Part shown: in pieces, positions 1 through 7,086 of the stretch
Numbering within the stretch: the stretch's first letter is position 1
Layout: each line of letters opens with the position of its first letter
Source: CAZYXZ01 sp964651395
GTDB lineage: Bacteria > Actinomycetota > Actinomycetes > BP-191
Assembly: GCA_964651395.1 (NCBI GenBank)
Contig: CAZYXZ010000052.1
Location: forward strand, 1 to 23,638
Reading direction: 5' to 3'
DNA length: 23,638 bases
Notes under the pieces: generated by a model
The model's input: only the letters and a program-made list of their open reading frames with translations
Told to the model about the DNA's origin: nothing
Database searches by the model: none
Program-made: the position numbers and the translations under genes

Positions 1-30
1 GGCGAGCACCGCTCGCCGGCCTTCTTGTAT
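1..30 (+). terminator. Probable terminator of an off-window upstream gene
   Basis: Bases 1-7 (GGCGAGC) pair perfectly with 11-17 (GCTCGCC) around a 3-nt loop, and the right arm continues GGC, which could pair with GCC if that precedes the window edge. A moderately T-rich tail (CTTCTTGTAT) follows. This fits a rho-independent terminator cut by the window start. Confidence 0.5.
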
Positions 31-39
31 GAATTGGTC

Positions 40-726
40 ATGGCGGTCGCGGCGTACAAAGACCTGTGCATCGACGCTGTCGACGGGGCGGCGATGGCAC
101 GGTTCTGGGCGGGTGCCCTCCATCTCGACCTGGAGCTGTACGACGACGGCGATGCGAAGCTGAGTGGGCCCACACCCCAGCACACGGTCTGGATCAACAC
201 GGTTCCGCAGCCGCTGACCGTCAAGCAGCGGATGCACCTCGACGTGCGCGCGGGCCGGGTCGACGACGTGGTCGCCCTCGGGGGGGTGATCGTGGACGCG
301 GAGTCGTTCCGCTGGACGGTCATGAAGGACGTCGAGGGTGGCGAGCTGTGCGTTTTCGGCCCGCGTGACGACCGGCCACTGGGCCTGTTCGAGGTCGTCG
401 TCGACACACCTGACCCACTGCGGATCGCCACCTGGTGGGCCGAGGTGCTCGGGGCGGAGCGCACCGACGACGAGGAACACGGGTACTCCTGGATCGCGAA
501 GGTGCCCGGGGCGCCGTTCGAGTCGATCGACTTCGTCCCCGTGCCCGAGCCCAAGACCGTGAAGAACCGCATCCACATCGACGTCACGACCCCCGACCTC
601 CAGCTGCTCCTGGACGCCGGCGCCCGGCTGCTGCGGGCGAAAGATGACGAGATCCGCTGGAACGTCCTCGCGGACCCCGACGGCAACGAGTTCTGCGCCT
701 TCGTGACGGCAGGAGATGGCGGCTGA
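40..726 (+). CDS. Tandem two-domain VOC (glyoxalase/bleomycin-resistance-like) protein
   Basis: 228 aa with two tandem VOC (vicinal oxygen chelate) half-domains, about residues 3-105 and 113-224. The repeats show internally: KQRMHLDV matches KNRIHIDV, and RWTVMKDVEGGELCVFGP matches RWNVLADPDGNEFCAFVT. This is typical of small actinobacterial Glyoxalase_6-like proteins of unknown substrate; enzymatic role, metal dependence or resistance function cannot be assigned. I chose ATG 40 over TTG 25 because family members begin close to the first strand (here AYKDLCIDA), and a TATGAA hexamer lies 6 nt upstream of ATG 40, fitting a leaderless start. It is separated from the next gene by 18 nt, which has its own apparent promoter. 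No link to glycan synthesis is evident. Confidence 0.85.
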   Translation: MAVAAYKDLCIDAVDGAAMARFWAGALHLDLELYDDGDAKLSGPTPQHTVWINTVPQPLTVKQRMHLDVRAGRVDDVVALGGVIVDAESFRWTVMKDVEGGELCVFGPRDDRPLGLFEVVVDTPDPLRIATWWAEVLGAERTDDEEHGYSWIAKVPGAPFESIDFVPVPEPKTVKNRIHIDVTTPDLQLLLDAGARLLRAKDDEIRWNVLADPDGNEFCAFVTAGDGG

Positions 727-732
727 CGCGTC

Positions 733-738
733 TAAAGT
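733..738 (+). promoter_or_regulatory. -10 element of a leaderless promoter (metzincin gene)
   Basis: TAAAGT matches the actinobacterial TAnnnT -10 and ends 6 nt before GTG 745, so the transcript would start at or next to the start codon. No Shine-Dalgarno sequence and no convincing -35 are visible. Confidence 0.5.
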
Positions 739-744
739 AGTCGG

Positions 745-3210
745 GTGCTACTAACCTCCCAGCCCTTCCGCCGGGCCCTTCTGCTCGCCACCGCCCTCTC
801 CCTGGCCGCGGCACTCCCATCACTCGCCGCGGCTCCCGCCCCGAAGCGGCTCGCCGGTGCGGCCGCCGGGTACGCCGGCACGCACTTCGGCAACGGCAAC
901 CTCCCCGCCGGCTGCATCCTCGACCGGGATGCGGACAACCCGGACAACGCCTGCTGGCACATGAAGGTCGGGCTCAACGCCCTCGACTCGCCCAACGTGA
1001 ACGTCGCCGTGCTCGTGCCGCTCTCTCCGACCGCCGAGCGTGACATGCGGGTCGCGCGCCAGGCCGTCGAGATGTGGGGAGGCGGCATCAAGCACCTCGC
1101 CGAGCAGATGAACCTGCACTGGCTGGCCAAGGGCGTGAAGTTCAACGTGACCACCAAGCTCGTGCCGGTGGATGCCAACGGCCTGCCGACCCAGGCGATC
1201 AACCTCGTCTCGCCGAAGATCGTCGTCATCGCCACGAACCCGGTCGGCGGCATCGGCATCGGCATCGACCCGGTCGACTTCCTCGACGAGGTCGGTCTCA
1301 GCGTCACCGGCGAAGACGGCGCCCCCTGCGGCTCGATCCCGAACCCGTTCTCCATGGAGGCGTGGCACGAGACCCCGGGCTTCGACGGTCACCACGGCGC
1401 CCTCGGCGGCTTCTACACCAAGCAGTGCGACGGCCCGGGCGGCCAGATCTGCTTCTCCGTGAACGGCTCGATCGACCCGGTGCCGGGCCAGACCGACATG
1501 TTCTCGATCTACGACCTGGTCTCCCATGAGACCGGTCACTGCCTCACCCTCGGCCACGTGGGTGACGGCGCGGACGGCCCGTGGGGCCCGACTCCGACGC
1601 ACGACATCATGGCCTACAGCTCCGACCCCGTGGACCTCGCCAAGTGTGTCTCCACGCTCGACGTCGAGGGCTTCGCTCTGCAGATGAGCAACTACCTCGA
1701 CACCAACGGCGACCGCAAGGTCGACGCGAAGGACGTCCTGGTGCCCAACGACCTGGCCGGCGACGGGCTCAGCTCCTTCCACATCCAGAACCCCAAGGAC
1801 CACTGGTACGCGTCGGCGACCGGCCTGGCCGAGGACTGCCCGCAACCCGACTGGAGCGCCGCTCCCACGGCGCCCGAGACGAACTGGCAGCCGGCCACCG
1901 TCCCGACGACGATCCCGAAGCTGAGCATCGCTGCCGGCAAGAGCGCAGCCGGCCGGCTGGCGTGGAATGCGACGGCCTCCTGGGTCTCCCCGAAGGCGCC
2001 CCCCACCGCGCGCAGCTCGACCATCGACGACGCCACCGGTGACGGCGCCGCGCCCATGACCGACATCACCGCGTTCAGCGCCACGGTCGGCCCGAACAAC
2101 GTCAAGGGCGTCATCACGGTCGACGCGCTGTGGCCCAGCACCGACGGGGGCCGCGCGACCGGCTACGGCTTCTACGTCGGCGGTCGGAAGTTCGACTCGT
2201 TCGTCACGACGCAGGGGACGAGCAGCGAGGTCCAGACGATCGACTCCGGCGACCGGTTCATGATGCCGCCGGGGACGTCGACCTGGGACATGGCGGCGAA
2301 CACGGTCACCTTCGTCATCCCGCGCAGCTACCTCGCCAAGGAGGGCATCCACGCGCCGTACCGGATCTTCGCCTCGACCGGCGTGCACATCCGTACCAAG
2401 GACTGGGTGAGCTCGCTCGACCGTGCTCCGGACGAGGGCTTCCTCGACCTGGCCGGTCCCCCGATGACCCGCAAGCCGCAGGACGCGCCGATGGCCCGGA
2501 AGGTCACGACGCGCACGGTCTCCCTCAAGCACGGCAGCGGCAACACTTTCACCCCGCAGGACATGTCGACGTACGGCGTCCCGCTGGTCCCCCAGGTGGG
2601 CAACGTCCACCACGTCTCGTTGCCCATCAAGGAGCAGGCCACCGTCGCGGTCACCCTGACCTGGGACGACCCCGCCTCCTCGCTCGATCTCGAGGTCAAG
2701 GGCGGCTCGGGGCAGCAGGTGGACAGCGACAGCGGCACCGTGACCGTCACGGTCCCGTGGGCGCACCGCGCGCTGGATGTCCGGGTCATCCCGTCACGGG
2801 TGATGTCGGAGTCGGTGGGCTACACGCTCACCGCGAAGATCACGACGCTCAAGGCCAACGCCGACGGTGACGCTGTGCCCGACATCGCCGACGTGTGCAA
2901 GACCAAGAAGGGCCCGGCCACAGGCGGCGGCTGCCCCGACACGGATCGCGACGGGCACGTCGACTCACGGGACAAGTGCCCGCTCGTGGCCGGTCTCAGC
3001 ACCGTCGGGTGCCCGACCGGCGCGGCCGAGAAGGTCGTGGCCCTTGTCGACGGCAAGTTGGTCAGCACCACTCACGTGATGACCCGCCACGGCAGCTACC
3101 CGCTCAGCGGCTCGGTCGCCGTGAAGCCGGGGCGCCACACGCTCAAGCTGGTCTGGTACGCGGGCAGCAAGGTCGTGAAGTCGGCCAGCCGCGTCTTCAC
3201 CGTCCGCTAG
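745..3210 (+). CDS. Secreted metzincin-like zinc metalloprotease with TSP3-type Ca-binding repeats
   Basis: 821 aa. Residues 1-30 form a Sec signal peptide (RR near the N-terminus, hydrophobic core, AAA before the likely cleavage site). The catalytic motif HETGHCLTLGH lies at 261-271 (H261, E262, H265, H271), followed by a Met-turn DIMAY with M289, which together define a metzincin. The usual Gly at motif position 8 is Thr. A DTNGDRKVDAKD loop (319-330) resembles EF-hand/dockerin calcium loops. A beta-rich middle is followed by a PPC-like domain (about 615-700), Asp/Cys-rich thrombospondin type 3-like repeats (about 705-757) and a short Ig-like C-terminal domain (about 762-821). It probably acts outside the cell as a calcium-stabilised protease; the substrate is unknown. 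The GTG start fits the signal peptide and the TAAAGT hexamer just upstream. Its TAG stop shares a CTAG palindrome with the stop of the converging methyltransferase gene. Confidence 0.85.
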   Translation: MLLTSQPFRRALLLATALSLAAALPSLAAAPAPKRLAGAAAGYAGTHFGNGNLPAGCILDRDADNPDNACWHMKVGLNALDSPNVNVAVLVPLSPTAERDMRVARQAVEMWGGGIKHLAEQMNLHWLAKGVKFNVTTKLVPVDANGLPTQAINLVSPKIVVIATNPVGGIGIGIDPVDFLDEVGLSVTGEDGAPCGSIPNPFSMEAWHETPGFDGHHGALGGFYTKQCDGPGGQICFSVNGSIDPVPGQTDMFSIYDLVSHETGHCLTLGHVGDGADGPWGPTPTHDIMAYSSDPVDLAKCVSTLDVEGFALQMSNYLDTNGDRKVDAKDVLVPNDLAGDGLSSFHIQNPKDHWYASATGLAEDCPQPDWSAAPTAPETNWQPATVPTTIPKLSIAAGKSAAGRLAWNATASWVSPKAPPTARSSTIDDATGDGAAPMTDITAFSATVGPNNVKGVITVDALWPSTDGGRATGYGFYVGGRKFDSFVTTQGTSSEVQTIDSGDRFMMPPGTSTWDMAANTVTFVIPRSYLAKEGIHAPYRIFASTGVHIRTKDWVSSLDRAPDEGFLDLAGPPMTRKPQDAPMARKVTTRTVSLKHGSGNTFTPQDMSTYGVPLVPQVGNVHHVSLPIKEQATVAVTLTWDDPASSLDLEVKGGSGQQVDSDSGTVTVTVPWAHRALDVRVIPSRVMSESVGYTLTAKITTLKANADGDAVPDIADVCKTKKGPATGGGCPDTDRDGHVDSRDKCPLVAGLSTVGCPTGAAEKVVALVDGKLVSTTHVMTRHGSYPLSGSVAVKPGRHTLKLVWYAGSKVVKSASRVFTVR

Positions 3211-4043
3211 TTCTTCTCGAGGATGTAGAGCGTCCTCGGATGGTGGCCGTAGGAGACGACCAGCTTCTTGTCGACCACGGTCAGCCCCTCGGCTACGGCA
3301 CACGCCTCGACCTGCTCGGGTGTGTGCCGGATCGGGTAGATCCGCGCTGACGCCTCGCCCAACGGGTGGTCGCCGGCCAGCCGGTAGTCGGTCACCGCGT
3401 CGGTGAGCTCGACCAGGAACTGGCCACCGCGTCGCAGGCGCGGCGCGTACTCCCGCAGCAGCTCGGAGAGCCGCTCCTCGCGAAACGAGGGCTCCGCGCT
3501 GCGGTCCTCGCCGGCCTGCAGGTTGCCGTAGTTGCCCATCCATGCGGAGAACACCCAGTGCAGCGCGGTGATCACGTCGAACTGGCCGGGCAATGACGGG
3601 TGGAACGCGTCGTCCACCGCGAAGTGGACTCCGTCGTAGCCACCGAGCCGCTTCACCTCGTCCGCGACCGCGATGCACTCCGGGAGGAGGTCGATGCCGG
3701 TGACCGACTCGAACCCGGCATCCGCGAGATGGAAAGCCGTGATACCGGTACCGCAACCCGTGACCAGGACCTGGTCGGTGCGGGCGCGGCGGTCGATCAG
3801 ATGGCTCAGCGAGTAGTTGGTCAGCGGGTCGGCGTCGCCGCGGTCGAGCGCGCTGTAGAACCACCACGGGCTGCCGTCCTTCACGGCCAGACCGTTGCGC
3901 AGGATCAGTCGCTTCACGCGGCCGGACGACACCCGGCAGGACAGGGGCGCGACGAGAGGCCGCCCGGTCAGCCGTCGTACGCCGCGACCGGCCGCGCGCC
4001 GGATCTCGTACCTCGCACAGACGACGAGGTCGGACGGCTTCAT
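3207..4043 (-). CDS. Class I SAM-dependent methyltransferase
   Basis: 278 aa. Motif I VLVTGCGTG (92-100) and the acidic GIDLL strand end mark a class I Rossmann methyltransferase; FDVITALHWVFSAW corresponds to the motif around the active-site strand. The extra N-terminal 90 residues (basic, then a PWWFYSALDRG segment) may form a substrate cap. ATG 4043 is preferred because TAGCGT sits 7 nt upstream; a longer out-of-frame reading from 4050 has no motifs. It is transcribed away from the next methyltransferase gene and converges on the metalloprotease gene with a 3-nt stop-codon overlap. The acceptor is unknown; a small molecule or sugar is possible given the surface-glycan genes nearby. Confidence 0.85.
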   Translation of the reverse strand: MKPSDLVVCARYEIRRAAGRGVRRLTGRPLVAPLSCRVSSGRVKRLILRNGLAVKDGSPWWFYSALDRGDADPLTNYSLSHLIDRRARTDQVLVTGCGTGITAFHLADAGFESVTGIDLLPECIAVADEVKRLGGYDGVHFAVDDAFHPSLPGQFDVITALHWVFSAWMGNYGNLQAGEDRSAEPSFREERLSELLREYAPRLRRGGQFLVELTDAVTDYRLAGDHPLGEASARIYPIRHTPEQVEACAVAEGLTVVDKKLVVSYGHHPRTLYILEKN

Positions 4044-4050
4044 GCGGCAT

Positions 4051-4056
4051 ACGCTA
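4051..4056 (-). promoter_or_regulatory. -10 element, leaderless promoter for the leftward methyltransferase
   Basis: On the minus strand TAGCGT ends 7 nt before ATG 4043, matching TAnnnT and the spacing of the other leaderless starts here. It occupies one side of a 60-bp divergent intergenic region. Confidence 0.5.
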
Positions 4057-4089
4057 TTGCCTTACCGATCGCTCGCGCCTGAGCCACAG

Positions 4090-4095
4090 TAGGGT
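4090..4095 (+). promoter_or_regulatory. -10 element, leaderless promoter for the methyltransferase at 4104
   Basis: TAGGGT lies 8 nt upstream of ATG 4104, with no Shine-Dalgarno sequence between. It faces away from the TAGCGT element of the divergent gene. Confidence 0.5.
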
Positions 4096-4103
4096 CTCGG
4101 GCC

Positions 4104-4766
4104 ATGCAGATCCTGCCGCGAGCCAAGTGGTGGGCAGTGCGGCTCCTTCGGCACCGTCCCTCAGATCGGGCCACGCTGCACGATTACTGGCGAGACCCAC
4201 CGGATCCCGGCAACCGACCTGAGGACTACCTCCACGATCCTGACGGGGAAGAGCGCAGCAGGTTTCTCGTCGACCTGCTGAGCAAGCACGCACCTGGTGC
4301 CTCGGTGCTCGAACTCGGCTGCAACGTTGGCCGGAACCTGCACTACCTGCACGAGGCCGGCTTCGGTCCGCTCGGCGCGATCGAGATCAACGAGAACGCG
4401 CTGCAGCAGCTGCGTGCGGCCTTCCCGGCACTGGCGGCGGAGGCCGCCCTCGCCCACGGCACCTTGGAGTCGGAGCTGCCGAAGGTCCCGGGGGGCGACT
4501 ACGACGTCGTGTTCTCCATGGCGGTGCTCGAGCATGTGCACTACGAGTCGGACTGGCTGATGGCACACGTGGTCCGGTCTGCCAAGAAGTTCGTGGTCAC
4601 GATCGAGAACGAGTACGACGTCTCCGACCGCACGTTCCCGCGGAACTATCAGCGCGTGCTCGAGCGGCACGGTGCCCGGCAGGTCGAGGTGGTCGAGCCC
4701 GTACCCGGCCTGCCGGTCGGCTTCATCGCCCGCGTTCTCGCGGTCACAGCTCCATCCCCGGCCTGA
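4104..4766 (+). CDS. Class I SAM-dependent methyltransferase
   Basis: 220 aa. Motif I VLELGCNVGRNL (68-79), an acidic IEINENAL segment for the SAM ribose, and DYDVVFSMAVLEHV as the post-strand-4 motif identify a class I methyltransferase. The GCNxGxNL form of motif I is shared with the methylase at 16663 in the pseudaminic acid operon, which hints at a related glycan-type substrate, but overall similarity looks modest. ATG 4104 is set by the TAGGGT hexamer 8 nt upstream. A hairpin follows the stop at 4775-4792, and the next gene appears to have its own promoter, so this may be a single-gene unit. Function beyond methyl transfer is not assignable. Confidence 0.85.
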   Translation: MQILPRAKWWAVRLLRHRPSDRATLHDYWRDPPDPGNRPEDYLHDPDGEERSRFLVDLLSKHAPGASVLELGCNVGRNLHYLHEAGFGPLGAIEINENALQQLRAAFPALAAEAALAHGTLESELPKVPGGDYDVVFSMAVLEHVHYESDWLMAHVVRSAKKFVVTIENEYDVSDRTFPRNYQRVLERHGARQVEVVEPVPGLPVGFIARVLAVTAPSPA

Positions 4767-4774
4767 CCAGCAGG

Positions 4775-4792
4775 CAACCCGGATTCGGGTTG
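4775..4792 (+). terminator. Inverted repeat between two methyltransferase genes (weak terminator or operator)
   Basis: CAACCCG (4775-4781) and CGGGTTG (4786-4792) are perfect complements around GATT. The hairpin lies 8 nt after a stop codon and about 17 nt before the next -10 element. There is no T-tract, so it could terminate the upstream transcript or serve as a binding site over the -35 region. Confidence 0.4.
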
Positions 4793-4808
4793 GTCCGATC
4801 CGCACCGA

Positions 4809-4814
4809 TAGGTT
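4809..4814 (+). promoter_or_regulatory. -10 element, leaderless promoter for the methyltransferase at 4822
   Basis: TAGGTT ends 7 nt before GTG 4822. This spacing is the main reason to prefer GTG 4822 over an upstream in-frame ATG at 4672 that would overlap the previous gene by 95 nt. Confidence 0.5.
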
Positions 4815-4821
4815 GTCGCAG

Positions 4822-5556
4822 GTGTCGGATCCCTACTCGTATCCCGGGCGCGACCTCGAGTCGATGGCGTTCGCCGTCAACTACCACCGTTGGATCGTCG
4901 ACGAGCTCCGGCCGTTCCTTGGTAGCCGCGTCGTCGAAGTCGGCGCGGGTGCCGGGTCGTTCACCGCGCTGCTCCATGAGATCCGCCCGCTGCAACTCGA
5001 CGTCGTCGAACCGTCCCCGGAGATGTTTCCCCTCCTCAGCCACTGGGCTGCGGGCCACGCCAGCCCCGAGACCGTGCAGCTGCACAACGCGCTGTTCACC
5101 GAGGTGGCGGAGAAGCTCGCGCCGTCGCTGCCCGAGTCCGTGCTCTACATCAACGTCCTGGAGCACGTCGCGGACGACGTCGTGGAGCTGGACATCGCCT
5201 ACCGGACACTCGCCCCTGGCGGCCGGGTCTGCGTGTTCGTCCCGGCACTGCCCTTTCTCTACGGCCGGTTCGACGCGCGCATCGGGCACCTGCGGCGCTA
5301 CCGGCGCAGGGAGCTGGTCGACCACCTCGCCGCCGCGGGCTTCGAGGTGGAGCTGGCGCGGTACTTCGACATCGCCGGCATCCTGCCGTGGTGGATCAAG
5401 TACCGGCTGTTGCGTTCCGCCACGCTCGGGCTGGCGACGGTCCGCCTCTATGACCGCTTCGCGGTACCGGTGATCCGCCGCGTGGAGCGGCGGATCACCG
5501 TGCCGCTCGGCAAGAACCTGCTCTGCGTCGGCCGCAAGCCGCTGGACGCGCCGTGA
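4822..5556 (+). CDS. Class I SAM-dependent methyltransferase
   Basis: 244 aa from GTG 4822. Motif I VVEVGAGAGSFT (37-48), the acidic DVVEPSPEM segment and LYINVLEHV followed by LAPGGRVCVFVPALP are the hallmark strands of a class I methyltransferase (Methyltransf_11/25-like). A basic segment (GHLRRYRRRELVDHLAAAGF) follows, as in many sugar or lipid O-methyltransferases. The hydrophobic stretch GILPWWIKYRLLRSATLGLA near the C-terminus could contact membrane or a lipid acceptor. The start is set by the TAGGTT hexamer; the region upstream in frame encodes low-quality residues over the previous gene. The stop overlaps the next gene's GTG by 4 nt (GTGA), so the two are co-translated. The acceptor is unknown, possibly a lipid-linked glycan. 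Confidence 0.85.
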   Translation: MSDPYSYPGRDLESMAFAVNYHRWIVDELRPFLGSRVVEVGAGAGSFTALLHEIRPLQLDVVEPSPEMFPLLSHWAAGHASPETVQLHNALFTEVAEKLAPSLPESVLYINVLEHVADDVVELDIAYRTLAPGGRVCVFVPALPFLYGRFDARIGHLRRYRRRELVDHLAAAGFEVELARYFDIAGILPWWIKYRLLRSATLGLATVRLYDRFAVPVIRRVERRITVPLGKNLLCVGRKPLDAP

Positions 5557-6137
5557 GCCTGGTCGGCGCCGCCGCCACCTGGTACAGCGTCCGCAACCGG
5601 CGGAAGAAGTCCGCGTACGTCGTACAGCTCATCCGCACGCACAACCTGGAGCGGGTGCTGCTGGTGGGTAGCGAGACCGCGGACTTCCCCTGGTCGAACC
5701 TGATCGAGCGGGCCGTCATCGCCAACGCGCGGTTCGTCGTCGCCAGCGGACTCGGTCCGGTGATCGAGCTCGACACTCGACGGGTCCTCTGTGACGGCCG
5801 GCAGCTGCCGTTCGCGGACGACACCTTCGACCTCGTGCTCTCCAACGCGGTGATCGAGCACGTCGGCGACGAAGCGGCACAGCGCCGGTTCGTCGACGAG
5901 CACGTGCGGGTCGGCCGGTGCAGCCTGATCACGACGCCCAACCGGTGGTTCCCGGTCGAGTCGCACACGCGCACCCTGTTCCGGCACTGGTCCGCAGCCT
6001 GGCGCGCGGAGCAGGGGGCGCACTTCAGCCGGCTGCTCAGCCGGCGCGAGTTTCGCGAGATGCTCCCCCGGTCGGCTCGGGTCACCGGCTGGTGGCTCTC
6101 GCCGACGTTCGTGGCCACGATGACGAAAGGCGGCTGA
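5553..6137 (+). CDS. Methyltransferase-like protein with degenerate SAM motif I
   Basis: 194 aa. The region LPFADDTFDLVLSNAVIEHV (about 88-107) is a clear Methyltransf_11 signature, and the downstream CSLITTPNRWFPVE segment resembles sugar-modifying methyltransferases. The expected glycine-rich loop is replaced by VLLVGSETADF (36-46) without GxGxG, so SAM binding may be altered or the protein may be a regulatory or inactive paralogue. The GTG start overlaps the preceding stop by 4 nt, which implies translational coupling with the methyltransferase upstream; one nucleotide separates its stop from the SDR gene. A pair of coupled methyltransferases could form a complex, but this is inference. 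Confidence 0.75.
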   Translation: MSLVGAAATWYSVRNRRKKSAYVVQLIRTHNLERVLLVGSETADFPWSNLIERAVIANARFVVASGLGPVIELDTRRVLCDGRQLPFADDTFDLVLSNAVIEHVGDEAAQRRFVDEHVRVGRCSLITTPNRWFPVESHTRTLFRHWSAAWRAEQGAHFSRLLSRREFREMLPRSARVTGWWLSPTFVATMTKGG

Positions 6138-6138
6138 G

Positions 6139-7086
6139 GTGAGCGCGCGCTGGACCAGCGAGGACATCCCGGACCAGACCGGCCGCACCGTGCTGGTCAC
6201 CGGCGCGAACAGCGGTCTGGGGCTGCGCAGCGCCGAGGCGCTGGCCGGCAAGGGAGCTCGCGTCCTGATGGCCTGCCGCAACCCGGCCAAGGCGGCGACC
6301 GCACTCGAGCAGGTCGCGGCGGTCGCGACGGGCGCCGCGCCCGAGTTCGTGCCACTCGACCTGGCCGACCTGTCGTCGGTGCGCGAGCGCGCCGCCGCCC
6401 TCGTCGACGCCGGCGAGCGCATCGACGTGCTGATGAACAACGCCGGCGTGATGGTTCCGCCCCTGGGCCGCACGGCGGAGGGCTTCGAGCTCCAGTTCGG
6501 CACGAACCACCTGGGCCACTTCGCCTTCACGGGCCTGGTCCTGCCGGCCCTCCTGCGCGCCGACCGGCCGCGCGTGGTCCTCACGTCGTCCATCGCGCAC
6601 TACCCGGGGCGGATCCGCTGGGACGACCCCAACTGGGAGCACCACCGCTACAGCAAGTGGACGGCGTACTCGCAGTCGAAGCTGGCCAACCTGCTGTTCA
6701 TGGAGGAGCTCGGCCGGCGCGGCGGGGAGCTCCTGGTCTCGGCCGCGGCGCACCCCGGGTACGCCGCCACCCACCTGCAGACCGCGGGTGCACAGGCGTC
6801 CGGCAACCGCACGGCGGAACGGATCATGACGCTGGGCAACCGGATCTTCGCGCAGACCGACGCCATGGGCGCGTTGCCACAGCTGTACGCCGCGACGATG
6901 CCCGAGGTGCGCAGCGGCGACTACTTCGGGCCGGACCGACTGTTCGGCACGCGCGGCCACCCGCACCCCGCGATGCGCACCTCGGCCAGCCGGGACGCCG
7001 TCGCCGCTGCTCGGCTCTGGACGTTGTCGGAGCAGCTGACCGGCGTCACCTACGACTTCTCGGAGCCTCGCAGCAGCTCGAGGTAG
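6139..7086 (+). CDS. Short-chain dehydrogenase/reductase (retinol-dehydrogenase-like oxidoreductase)
   Basis: 315 aa classical SDR. The NAD(P)-binding motif TGANSGLG lies at 21-28, NNAG is in DVLMNNAGVM, the catalytic Ser is in VVLTSSIAHY, and the YxxxK pair is Y177/K181 (YSQSK). The extended spacing and the PGYAATHLQ segment after the active site match the retinol dehydrogenase/WWOX-like branch common in actinomycetes, whose substrates are mostly unknown. The arginine in MACRNPAKA after strand 2 favours NADP(H). GTG 6139 begins one base after the preceding stop. Its 3' end overlaps the converging glycosyltransferase gene by 37 bp (7050-7086). It is probably part of the methyltransferase operon, but a role in glycan synthesis is not shown. 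Confidence 0.9.
   Translation: MSARWTSEDIPDQTGRTVLVTGANSGLGLRSAEALAGKGARVLMACRNPAKAATALEQVAAVATGAAPEFVPLDLADLSSVRERAAALVDAGERIDVLMNNAGVMVPPLGRTAEGFELQFGTNHLGHFAFTGLVLPALLRADRPRVVLTSSIAHYPGRIRWDDPNWEHHRYSKWTAYSQSKLANLLFMEELGRRGGELLVSAAAHPGYAATHLQTAGAQASGNRTAERIMTLGNRIFAQTDAMGALPQLYAATMPEVRSGDYFGPDRLFGTRGHPHPAMRTSASRDAVAAARLWTLSEQLTGVTYDFSEPRSSSR

Noticed and set aside
820..2766. Long antisense open frame (648 codons) opposite the metalloprotease gene
   Set aside because: Arg/Val/Asp-rich translation without motifs; the plus strand encodes a signal peptide and metzincin motif. Such frames are common opposite GC-rich genes.
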